A DNA stretch of 6,505 bases from an uncultured Collinsella sp. (GCA_902468045.1 CABQXG010000077.1:1-6505); one strand, 5' to 3'; positions 1 to 5,824 are shown, counted from the stretch's first letter. A program made the numbers and translations. The notes: generated by a model not told the origin, from the letters alone.

Positions 1-391
1 CACCACCCTGGAGACCCTGACCAACGCTCGCGAAGCCCGCACCTGGCTGCTCGAAGAGCTCACCGCCAACGGCGCCATCCGCGCCGGCCGTGCCGCGCAG
101 TTTATGCCCTTTGCCGCCCTCACGGGATACTACGAGCTTGTGCGCAAACAAGAGATCACTGTTGAGCCCAAATGCGAACTCACAGAAGAAAAAGCCCTCG
201 AGCTTTCGAAAAAGCTCGAGGGCCTCAAACGCGGCGACCTGGTGCGCGTCACTTATTACGATACGTACGGCTATCGTAGCCGCACGGGCATTCTCGACGA
301 AGTGCTACCCGCGTTCAAGCTGCTCAAACTCAGGGATATCGCCATCAACTTCGACGATATCCAAGGCATCGAGCTGCGTGGTCGAGTCTAG
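1..391 (+). CDS. YolD-like family protein (5'-truncated by the window edge)
   Basis: The reading frame is open from position 2 to the TAG at 389-391, giving 129 visible residues, so the start lies upstream. The segment GRAAQFMPFAALTGYYELVRKQ, split here only by eye into GRAAQFMPFAALTGYY and what follows, matches the usual YolD-like opening in which R-A-A-Q-F precedes a P-F-A-A-L turn. The C-terminal half has the family's small beta-domain: RGDLVRVTYY, then a G-I-L-D-E turn, then INFDDIQGIEL. In Bacillus and relatives YolD-like genes usually sit beside a Y-family DNA polymerase of the UvrX/DinB type and are linked to DNA damage, but the molecular role is unclear. Any polymerase gene here would lie upstream, outside the window. 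The ATG at 104 is inside the conserved motif and has no ribosome binding site, so it is not the start. The family call is by motif recognition only. Confidence 0.8.
   Translation, partial: TTLETLTNAREARTWLLEELTANGAIRAGRAAQFMPFAALTGYYELVRKQEITVEPKCELTEEKALELSKKLEGLKRGDLVRVTYYDTYGYRSRTGILDEVLPAFKLLKLRDIAINFDDIQGIELRGRV
194..223. repeat. Perfect 13-bp inverted repeat inside the YolD-like gene
   Basis: The arms GCCCTCGAGCTTT and AAAGCTCGAGGGC pair perfectly around the 4-base loop CGAA. In the gene this codes for A-L-E-L-S-K-K-L-E-G in an amphipathic helix between the two conserved parts. No T-run follows on either strand, so it does not look like an intrinsic terminator. The repeated Leu-Glu / Lys-Leu composition may produce the symmetry by chance. 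Confidence 0.75.
388..391. other. Convergent genes sharing overlapping stop codons (CTAG)
   Basis: The plus-strand YolD-like gene ends with TAG at 389-391 and the minus-strand surface-protein gene ends with TAG read from 390 to 388. The self-complementary CTAG supplies both stops. There is therefore no space for a terminator between the genes, and their transcripts should overlap at the 3' ends. Confidence 0.9.
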
Positions 392-2946
392 CGACGAGAA
401 CGCTTGCGCAAGACGAGAGCAATGCCAAGCACTGCGGCAGCTGCAACCAGCAATCCCAAGACCAGCGTGAGGGTCGAGTCACCAGCGTGAGGCAGCGAGC
501 CGTCCTTCGGAGTCTTCTTAGCGGTCGTCGTGACAGTGGTCGTGGTGCTGCTCGACTGGTCGTTACCGCCCGTCTGGCTACCACCAGGCTGATCGCCACC
601 ACCCGGCTGCGAAGGATCCGTGGGCTCCGTCGGATCCGGAGTACCGGGATCGACCGGATTCTCAGAATTCTCCTTGCGCTGGATCCAAACCTGGCAGCCA
701 TAGAACGGGTTGGCGGTACCGAGGCACAGACCCTGGTTGGTCACCGCAAAGGTGCGCAGACCATGGTTATACGGATCGTTAAAGCCATTGGTCGTCAGCG
801 TCGTAAAGTTCACGCCGTCCTCGGTCACATACATATCAAAGCCACGCTCGGCATCGCGAAGGTAACACATGCACGTAAGCACGCTCTGCAGCTTCTTGAG
901 GTTCTCCTCGCTCAGCAGCTTATCGAATGCATCCTGAATATCGCCCGGCAGCTCGGCGCCATAGGCATCCTCGTACTGCTGCTTCAGGCTCTCATAGCTA
1001 TCGAGCATGTCCTGATACTGATCGGCAAAGGACTTGAAGTACGCAATCTCGCTATCGATCTTCTGGACATAAGCGGCGTCGTCCTCAACGTCCGCGGACA
1101 TCGTCGCGGCCTGATCGCAAAGATCGCCCGTGGCATCCTCCAGCGCATCGCCCAGGTCGCCAAAGCCCTTAGCAACCTCGGTCTTCTCGTCGTCGAACTC
1201 GACGGCCTCAGCCTTCTCGTCATCGGCCTCGACGGCCCCAGCCTTCTCGTCATCGACCTCGGCGGCCTCGTTTGAATCATCGTCCGCAAGCGTGTTCACG
1301 GGAACGATGGGGTCGTCAGGCGATTTCTTGTCGAGCAGGTGATTGAGCAGGTCCCTAAGGCGCTGAACCTGAGAGGCCCACTCCTCGGGCGTCATATCGA
1401 TAATGTCGCCATTAGAGAACTGGCCGATCGGCTCAAGCAGGCTCGCGGTATCGAAGGTACCGATATACAGTTTGCCGTCGAACTTCTGCATGCGCCAAAT
1501 GTACTGGTTTTCGTTTCGGCCAAAGCCCGAAGTCAGGCCGGAAATACCGCCCTCGGGGAACATGTCGGTGCGATCGCCAACGACGAGCTCCATGTTCTCG
1601 TCCTTGTCCATGCGATAGATGTTGACCGACTGCTCAAGATTGGCATTCACAAACGAGCAGTCAACGCCGCCCATGCTGCTCTTGCCGCTCTCGTCAGAAT
1701 TGGACTTATTAAAGAGAATGCGCTCGAGGGCGATCTCCTCGTCGTTATATTCACCGATATAGAGGTAGTCGTTGTAGACGATGAGGTTGGCAGCACCAGA
1801 ACGGGTGCGGGCAGGATCGATGCCAAAGCAATACTTTGCACCGTCCGCCTCCTGGTCACCGACAATCGGAGTCCACGAATAGCTGCCGTCGGCGTTCTTG
1901 TCGCCACGGACCATGGCAAACGACTGCATGGAATTATCATCGGGGGCATTCTCGGGCGTACCGGTGCAGATGGTCGCATAGAGATGGCCATTGTACGAGA
2001 CCATATCCCAAATGGCGCCGCCGTAGATGCTGTCCTGATAGCGAATCGCCGGATAGTTAAACAGCGTATCCGAGTTGGCAATCTCGGTGAAGCTCTCCTG
2101 GCCCTTCGAGGGGTCAGACGACGTCAGGATTGTCGACACAAACTTACCGGCCGCGTCTTTACCCACGTTGCTGATGACGAGCTGGCCATCATGGACGCAC
2201 ATACCGCGGATACCGGTTGAGATGCCCTGCTTGTAGGCAGCGCCGTAATCCTGCATGCTCGAAAGACCCTGATAGACGACCTTGTACTCATCCGTCTTAG
2301 GATCGATCTCATATACAGCAGGCAGACCGCTTTTGCCGCCATTGGTCCTAACGCTGCCGCAGAAATAGAGTTTGCCCTTATAGCTCACGGCATTGCGGAA
2401 CAAAGGAGCGACGCCATTGAGCGATTCAGAGAGCAGCAGCTTGGTCTCACCGGTCTTGGTATTGATCTTGACCAAGATGCCGCCGCTGTCCTTGTCGGCC
2501 GTGCCGTCCTCCTTCTGCTGTCCGTAGAAGAACGTGCCGTTAAACATGGCCTCCAGCGTCAGACGCATGGTCTCGGCATCAAAGGAATCGCCCAGCGTGC
2601 CGTTCATGAGCGCAAGCGTGTTGCCCATCGCCGCATAGCAGGTGCCCACATAAAGCCAGTCACCATAGCTCGCAGCCGCCCACGTGTAGCTCTGGCCGCG
2701 ATCGCCTTCGTTGTTGGCAGTATTACCGTCGGCGCCCGGAACGGCAACGACACCGTCACCCTGGTAGTCGACGATGCCATCCGGCTGCGACGTTCCTACC
2801 GTAGGATGCGAGAGCTTCTCAAAGGAATACCCATTTCCCGCATTGTAGGTAACGGCACTCGAAGCGTCTTCGGCGTGCGCCGGCAGCGGCGATACCAAGA
2901 TAGCGGCAAGCGCTGCCACCAAGCCAAGTGTTCCCACTCGTCTCAT
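388..2946 (-). CDS. Secreted, LPXTG-like wall-anchored beta-propeller-type surface protein
   Basis: This 852-residue protein has no recognised function. Residues 1-25 form a signal peptide: MRRVG, a hydrophobic core, then a probable cleavage site after AHA. Residues 35-510 carry spaced blade-like strands with a G/D-x-L-Y-x-G pattern, at about 94-102 (YGDWLYVGT), 189-198, 252-260, 318-327, 391-400 and 489-498, which suggests a beta-propeller. Residues about 511-700 break this pattern with an acidic, helical region containing three 10-residue DDEK repeats (559-589) and a probable coiled coil (625-695). Propeller-like sequence resumes at MYVTEDG (705) and NQGLCLGTANPF (737). A Pro/Gly/Thr-rich spacer (760-816) leads to LPHAG (818-822), a membrane segment (825-846) and a basic tail RKRSRR, the layout of a sortase substrate. 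The ATG at 2946 follows a strong Shine-Dalgarno. A ligand-binding or adhesive role is only a guess. Confidence 0.85.
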   Translation of the reverse strand: MRRVGTLGLVAALAAILVSPLPAHAEDASSAVTYNAGNGYSFEKLSHPTVGTSQPDGIVDYQGDGVVAVPGADGNTANNEGDRGQSYTWAAASYGDWLYVGTCYAAMGNTLALMNGTLGDSFDAETMRLTLEAMFNGTFFYGQQKEDGTADKDSGGILVKINTKTGETKLLLSESLNGVAPLFRNAVSYKGKLYFCGSVRTNGGKSGLPAVYEIDPKTDEYKVVYQGLSSMQDYGAAYKQGISTGIRGMCVHDGQLVISNVGKDAAGKFVSTILTSSDPSKGQESFTEIANSDTLFNYPAIRYQDSIYGGAIWDMVSYNGHLYATICTGTPENAPDDNSMQSFAMVRGDKNADGSYSWTPIVGDQEADGAKYCFGIDPARTRSGAANLIVYNDYLYIGEYNDEEIALERILFNKSNSDESGKSSMGGVDCSFVNANLEQSVNIYRMDKDENMELVVGDRTDMFPEGGISGLTSGFGRNENQYIWRMQKFDGKLYIGTFDTASLLEPIGQFSNGDIIDMTPEEWASQVQRLRDLLNHLLDKKSPDDPIVPVNTLADDDSNEAAEVDDEKAGAVEADDEKAEAVEFDDEKTEVAKGFGDLGDALEDATGDLCDQAATMSADVEDDAAYVQKIDSEIAYFKSFADQYQDMLDSYESLKQQYEDAYGAELPGDIQDAFDKLLSEENLKKLQSVLTCMCYLRDAERGFDMYVTEDGVNFTTLTTNGFNDPYNHGLRTFAVTNQGLCLGTANPFYGCQVWIQRKENSENPVDPGTPDPTEPTDPSQPGGGDQPGGSQTGGNDQSSSTTTTVTTTAKKTPKDGSLPHAGDSTLTLVLGLLVAAAAVLGIALVLRKRSRR
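1181..1270. repeat. Three 30-bp tandem repeats coding for DDEK decapeptides
   Basis: Three consecutive 30-bp units (1181-1210, 1211-1240, 1241-1270) share the core CTTCTCGTC and a CTCG-x-CGGCC tail. On the minus strand they code for in-frame decapeptides of the form E-x-DDEK-x-x-A/V. The units differ by a few bases each. They lie in the acidic segment that separates the propeller-like part of the surface protein from its helical insertion. Confidence 0.85.
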
Positions 2947-2956
2947 AAGGCCATAG

Positions 2957-2964
2957 CCTCCCCT
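2957..2964 (-). promoter_or_regulatory. Ribosome binding site of the surface-protein gene
   Basis: On the minus strand AGGGGAGG lies 10 bases before the ATG at 2946. An upstream out-of-frame ATG in the spacer (ATG GCC TTA TGA) forms a three-codon reading frame whose TGA overlaps the true ATG. It is probably incidental. Confidence 0.75.
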
Positions 2965-3219
2965 GTCCTAAAGCCCAGTTTTAGCATTCTTCATTTCTGT
3001 CCACGGTTAATTGCAATCTGAGCACAGCAATAATCAGGGTATAAATATACACTTATATTTTTTTGGACGGGTTAATGGATGCTCGATTGGTAGCGAATTC
3101 CGCGCAAACCGTCACCAAACTCCACTTTTGCCGCATCTAAAGATTATTTTTTGCGCAAATTTTTGGATGCCGATAGTCACAGTGGGCAGGAGGCCGGTAC
3201 CCACCGGAGAGGGCAACGC
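2965..3219. other. AT-rich intergenic region, probable promoter region of the surface-protein gene
   Basis: No gene is supported in this stretch between two minus-strand genes. It is clearly richer in A and T than its surroundings from about 2985 to 3170. On the minus strand it holds several -10-like hexamers, TATAAG (3057-3052) and TATATT (3049-3044), but none has a convincing -35 at 16-18 bases. The 10-bp palindrome TTTGCGCAAA is at 3150-3159. The GC-rich part next to the HMA stop has a small hairpin, CCGGT/ACCGG, at 3194-3207. I recognise no riboswitch. Confidence 0.4.
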
Positions 3220-3603
3220 CTACATTTTCATAACGAAATAGCCCGCGCCCCTCACTGCCATCTCGAGTGTGTCGCGATCAACCGGGCGCTTCGAGCGCAC
3301 GCGTGCCGTGTGGTCCGCATACGTCACCGTAGCCCACACGCCATCAAGCGCATTGAGGGCATTGGTCACATTCCGGGCGCAGCCGTCGCAGCTCATGCCG
3401 CCGATGAGCAACTCATCGCTATAGGGGTAGTGGGACGGATCGGTATCCGTCACAACAACCTTTTTGGCCTTCTTGCCGCTCGCGCCATCGCTGCAACAAC
3501 TCTTCCCGTGTGTCGAAGCGACAATGCGCCGCAGGCCAAAGAACATCCCAACGACAATCACGGCAAGCACAATGAGATTCGCAGGGTTGAGCAAGTCACT
3601 CAT
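3220..3603 (-). CDS. Membrane-anchored HMA-domain metal-binding protein (FeoB-associated-like N-terminus)
   Basis: This is a 127-residue protein with two parts. Residues 7-24 are a single membrane segment followed by FFGLRRIVAS and a short Cys-bearing linker (SCCSDG, C36 and C37) with a lysine-rich stretch. That arrangement resembles the small FeoB-associated Cys-rich membrane proteins. Residues about 62-127 are a heavy-metal-associated domain with the metal motif GMSCDGC (C72 and C75), as in CopZ-type chaperones and the N-termini of copper P-type ATPases. HMA domains usually bind Cu(I) and sometimes other soft metals. The soluble domain is probably cytoplasmic, but topology is inferred. The ATG at 3603 was chosen because GAAAGGGG sits 5 bases before it; a TTG at 3618 would place that site inside the coding region. 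No P-type ATPase is in the window. A CsoR-like inverted repeat lies just upstream, consistent with copper control. Confidence 0.85.
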   Translation of the reverse strand: MSDLLNPANLIVLAVIVVGMFFGLRRIVASTHGKSCCSDGASGKKAKKVVVTDTDPSHYPYSDELLIGGMSCDGCARNVTNALNALDGVWATVTYADHTARVRSKRPVDRDTLEMAVRGAGYFVMKM

Positions 3604-3631
3604 GCGTTCCCCTTTCAAGTAGCCCTATCTA

Positions 3632-3650
3632 GATACCCCCATGGGGTGTC
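3632..3650. promoter_or_regulatory. Candidate CsoR/RcnR-family operator for the HMA gene
   Basis: The imperfect inverted repeat GATACCCC-CAT-GGGGTGTC has one mismatch between its 8-bp arms. It resembles the TACCC...GGGTA operators of copper-sensing CsoR regulators. It lies 29 bases before the HMA start codon, near the expected transcription start. A second, overlapping repeat, ATGGGG-TGT-CCCCAT, occupies 3641-3655. The adjacent HMA gene fits copper control. No regulator gene is in the window, so the sensor is unidentified. Confidence 0.5.
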
Positions 3651-3653
3651 CCC

Positions 3654-3685
3654 ATCTTAACCCAAAAACATGTCCGTTCGGTCAA
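3654..3685 (-). promoter_or_regulatory. Possible promoter of the HMA gene
   Basis: On the minus strand TTGACC (3685-3680) could be a -35 box and TAAGAT (3659-3654) a -10 box. The spacer of 20 bases is longer than the usual 17, so the pairing is weak. It would start transcription inside the CsoR-like repeat, which would suit repression. Confidence 0.3.
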
Positions 3686-3711
3686 TTAGTTTCCCTGTTC
3701 AAACTTTTTAG

Positions 3712-3739
3712 TTGACCAAGGCTTACTTTCGTGTATAAG
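3712..3739 (+). promoter_or_regulatory. Promoter of the DUF3793-flavodoxin operon
   Basis: TTGACC (3712-3717) and TATAAG (3734-3739) are separated by 16 bases and lie in AT-rich DNA. Transcription would start near 3746, about 30 bases before the GTG start at 3777. This is the best sigma70-type promoter I can see in the window. Confidence 0.6.
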
Positions 3740-3758
3740 TTTTCCTAGGCTAACAGTG
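3712..3758 (+). promoter_or_regulatory. DtxR/IdeR-like direct repeats on the DUF3793 promoter
   Basis: Two 19-base sites, starting at 3712 and 3740, share the pattern TTnnCCnAGGCTnAC. One covers the -35 box and the other lies just after the -10 box over the expected start. The second contains TAGGCTAAC, which matches nine consecutive bases of the IdeR/DtxR consensus TTAGGTTAGGCTAACCTAA; over the full 19 positions the agreement is 10 of 19 for the first site and 11 of 19 for the second. Placement is right for iron-dependent repression. The outer half-sites match poorly, so this is a candidate only. Confidence 0.4.
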
Positions 3759-3776
3759 AGGACCAGAAGGAGCGCC

Positions 3777-4481
3777 GTGACTCGAACCATAGACATTCCA
3801 ACGTTTCAGGCAGCGGTCGTGCGCAACTGCTCCCCCACGCTCGCGGGCATCAAGCCGGCATCGCTCTTTACCTATCCAGGCACCTACGCCCACGGGGACG
3901 GCTCGACCGCAACCGAAACCATCGCAGAACGCCGAGCACGCCTGCTCAACGTTATCGCCCAGTGCAATCGCGAGCTTGACCCGCTCGGCATCCACCTGAG
4001 CGTTTTGGTCTGGCGGCCCTGCGGAGCGCTCGTATACGTGTACCGAGCCAAAAGCCTCACCACCTATTTCGCAGACCCTCGCGCCCAAACGGCCCTCGCC
4101 TCGGAAGGCTACGACACGAGAGACCTTTCGACATGCCTTGTGCACCTGGCATCGCGCATCACGCTCGCGAGCAATAACGCCGCGGAATGCGCCTGCAGCC
4201 AGACTCGATGCGCACTACCCCAGCAAGCTAGCTGCAGCAAAGACTGCACCTGCGAGTTTCCACACGAAATTGGCTATTTCCTGGGATATCCCTACGACGA
4301 CGTGCACGAGTTTATCGTCCAGCGCGGCGAGAACTACAAGGTCTTTGGGGCCTGGAAGGTCTACGCAAATGTCGAGCAGGCGCTTGCGACGTTTGATGCC
4401 TACCGTGCCTGCACCCAATACTTCACCTTTGTCTATCAGCAGGGCTGCAGCCTGGCGCAACTTGCCCAGGCAACCCGATAG
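3777..4481 (+). CDS. DUF3793 family protein
   Basis: This is a 234-residue soluble protein of the DUF3793 family, whose function is not known to me. Family landmarks are RNCSPTLAGIKPASLF (residues 16-31), the central strand GALVYVYR (83-90), FPHEIGYFLGYPYDDV (161-176) and GAWKVYANVEQALATF (191-206). A Cys-rich stretch, residues 138-159, has six cysteines (138, 140, 145, 153, 157, 159) in a CxC...C...C...CxC order just before the FPHEIG motif, which suggests a possible metal site. I chose the GTG at 3777 because AAGGAG (3767-3772) precedes it by 4 bases and the protein then begins close to the conserved region. A GTG at 3756 would add seven residues but would place the Shine-Dalgarno inside the gene. 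The flavodoxin gene follows after 46 bases, and the pair is probably co-transcribed from the promoter at 3712-3739. Confidence 0.85.
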   Translation: MTRTIDIPTFQAAVVRNCSPTLAGIKPASLFTYPGTYAHGDGSTATETIAERRARLLNVIAQCNRELDPLGIHLSVLVWRPCGALVYVYRAKSLTTYFADPRAQTALASEGYDTRDLSTCLVHLASRITLASNNAAECACSQTRCALPQQASCSKDCTCEFPHEIGYFLGYPYDDVHEFIVQRGENYKVFGAWKVYANVEQALATFDAYRACTQYFTFVYQQGCSLAQLAQATR

Positions 4482-4527
4482 AGCATACAAAACGCGGCCG
4501 CACGCCGCACAACCGAAAGGAAAACAT

Positions 4528-4947
4528 ATGAGCAATATCGCAGTCGTCTACTGGAGCGGCACGGGCAACACCGAGGCCATGGCAAACCTCGTCGCCGAGG
4601 GCGCGACGTCAGCCGGCGCCGAGGCTGAGGTCATCTCCTGCGCCGACTTCTCTGCCGACAAGGCCACCGACTATGATGCCTTCGCCTTCGGCTGCCCCGC
4701 CATGGGTTCCGAGGAGCTTGAGTATGACGAGTTCCAGCCTATGTGGGACGAGGTCAAGGAGACCCTCGGCGATAAGAAGGTCGTCCTCTTTGGCTCCTAC
4801 TCGTGGGCCGAGGGCGAGTGGATGGACAACTGGAAGGCCGATGCCGACGAGGCGGGCGTCAACGTCGTCGATTCCGTCATTTGCTACGATGCGCCCGACG
4901 ATGAGGGCGAGGCGGCCTGCCGCGCCCTTGGAGCCGAGCTCGCCTAG
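4528..4947 (+). CDS. Short-chain flavodoxin
   Basis: This 139-residue protein is a typical short-chain flavodoxin, a cytoplasmic FMN-binding one-electron carrier that can stand in for ferredoxin. The phosphate-binding loop is SGTGNTE (residues 10-16) after strand IAVVYW. The second FMN loop contains GCPAMGSEELE (about 60-70) and the third is GSYSWAEGEWMDNW (about 91-104), with aromatic residues that could stack on the flavin. The protein is strongly acidic, as expected for flavodoxins. Codon choice is more biased than in the DUF3793 gene, with GAG and AAG strongly preferred over GAA and AAA, which suggests high expression. The ATG at 4528 follows GAAAGGA by 6 bases. Its redox partners are not in the window. 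Together with DUF3793 and possible DtxR-like sites, an iron-limitation role is plausible. Confidence 0.92.
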   Translation: MSNIAVVYWSGTGNTEAMANLVAEGATSAGAEAEVISCADFSADKATDYDAFAFGCPAMGSEELEYDEFQPMWDEVKETLGDKKVVLFGSYSWAEGEWMDNWKADADEAGVNVVDSVICYDAPDDEGEAACRALGAELA

Positions 4948-5004
4948 CGGCAATGAGCTCCGCCCGCAACGCGCTCTGCACCAAAACACATTCGCGTCCT
5001 AACA

Positions 5005-5039
5005 AAAACGGGAGCCGGATCACATCCGGCTCCCGTTTT
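5005..5039. terminator. Bidirectional intrinsic terminator
   Basis: The 12-bp perfect arms CGGGAGCCGGAT and ATCCGGCTCCCG (5009-5020 and 5024-5035) enclose a CAC loop. They are flanked by a run of A on the left and TTTT on the right, so a T-run follows the hairpin on both strands. It lies between the flavodoxin gene, 57 bases upstream on the plus strand, and the ABC ATPase gene ending at 5065 on the minus strand. It probably ends both transcripts. Confidence 0.92.
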
Positions 5040-5064
5040 CTGCTATGTCAGTCATATAAAGCGG

Positions 5065-5817
5065 CTACGAGATATTGCCCAAAAACGCCTTGGTGCGTTC
5101 GCTCTTGGGATGGTCGAAGACCTCGCTCGGCGTGCCCTCCTCCACGATAACGCCGCCGTCCATAAAGACAACGCGGTCGGCGACGTCGCGGGCAAAGCCC
5201 ATCTCGTGCGTCACGACGATCATGGTCATGCCGTCGCGTGCCAGGTCGCGCATGACACCCAGAACGTCGCGGACAAGCTCGGGGTCAAGCGCCGACGTGG
5301 CCTCGTCAAAGAGCATCACGTGCGGGTTCATCGACAGGGCGCGGGCGATGGCAACGCGCTGCTGCTGGCCGCCCGAAAGCTGACTCGGCATAAAATCGAT
5401 GCGCTCGGCCAAGCCGACCTTGGTCAGCTCCTCGATGGCAATCTTCTCGGCCTCTTCCTTGCTGCGCTTGAGCACCTTTTGCTGCGCGAGCATGACGTTC
5501 TTTTTGACTGACAGGTGCGGGAACAAATTGAACTGCTGGAACACCATACCCAGATGCGTACGTACCTTGTTAAGGTCGACGCCCTTGGCGCACACGTCCA
5601 CGCCCTCAACGATGATCGAGCCGCTCGTGGGATGCTCCAGACGATTGATGCAGCGAAGCATCGTCGACTTGCCCGAGCCCGAAGGACCCAGGACTACGAC
5701 GACCTCGCCCTTGCGCACATCCAGATCGATATCGCGCAGGACCACGTTATCGCCAAAGGCCTTCTGGAGATTCTTGATGCTAACGACGACCTCGTTCGAG
5801 TTATTGATTTCGCTCAT
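5065..5817 (-). CDS. Polar amino-acid ABC transporter ATP-binding protein (GlnQ/HisP type)
   Basis: This is a 250-residue cytoplasmic ATPase that powers an amino-acid importer. All catalytic motifs are intact: Walker [10 protein letters not shown] (44-52), Q-loop Gln94 in FQQFNLFPH, signature LSGGQQQR (147-154), Walker B VMLFDE (167-172), D-loop SALD (175-178) and switch His204 in [35 protein letters not shown] and the [11 protein letters not shown] stretch are typical of the GlnQ/HisP/ArtP group, and the length is normal for that group. The substrate cannot be read from an ATPase. The ATG at 5817 follows AAGGAGG (5831-5825) by 7 bases, and that site overlaps the stop codon of the upstream permease gene. 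The 12-base gap indicates one operon and probably coupled translation. The gene order is permease then ATPase; a binding protein gene is not visible here. Confidence 0.95.
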   Translation of the reverse strand: MSEINNSNEVVVSIKNLQKAFGDNVVLRDIDLDVRKGEVVVVLGPSGSGKSTMLRCINRLEHPTSGSIIVEGVDVCAKGVDLNKVRTHLGMVFQQFNLFPHLSVKKNVMLAQQKVLKRSKEEAEKIAIEELTKVGLAERIDFMPSQLSGGQQQRVAIARALSMNPHVMLFDEATSALDPELVRDVLGVMRDLARDGMTMIVVTHEMGFARDVADRVVFMDGGVIVEEGTPSEVFDHPKSERTKAFLGNIS

Positions 5818-5824
5818 AATAGAA

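Noticed and set aside
1181..1270. 30-bp repeats as a CRISPR array.
   Set aside because: The units are contiguous with no spacers and lie in frame inside a coding gene.
1339..2220. A 293-codon open frame on the plus strand, and a similar one at 487-1275, opposite the surface-protein gene.
   Set aside because: Both are mirror images of a clear coding gene, lack ribosome binding sites, and encode no recognisable domain. Long antisense frames are expected in GC-rich genes.
3194..3207. The hairpin CCGGT/ACCGG as a terminator for the HMA gene.
   Set aside because: The stem is only 5 bp and no T-run follows on the minus strand.
3174..3222. A riboswitch in the GC-rich part of the gap after the HMA gene.
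   Set aside because: Comparison by eye with cobalamin, c-di-GMP, ZTP and molybdenum cofactor motifs gave no match on either strand.
3604..3618. TTG at 3618 as the start of the HMA protein.
   Set aside because: It would translate the GAAAGGGG ribosome binding site; the ATG at 3603 is correctly spaced after it.
3151..3660. A 169-codon plus-strand open frame across the HMA gene and the divergent region.
   Set aside because: It is antisense to a gene with a clear GMSCDGC metal motif, and its product has no recognisable features.
3756..3776. GTG at 3756 as the start of the DUF3793 protein.
   Set aside because: It has no upstream ribosome binding site and overlaps the DtxR-like site, while GTG 3777 follows AAGGAG.
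4138..4527. An open frame that runs through the DUF3793 gene into the flavodoxin, which would give flavodoxin a long N-terminal extension.
   Set aside because: The extension is out of frame with DUF3793 and has no family character. The flavodoxin has its own ribosome binding site and starts right at its first strand.
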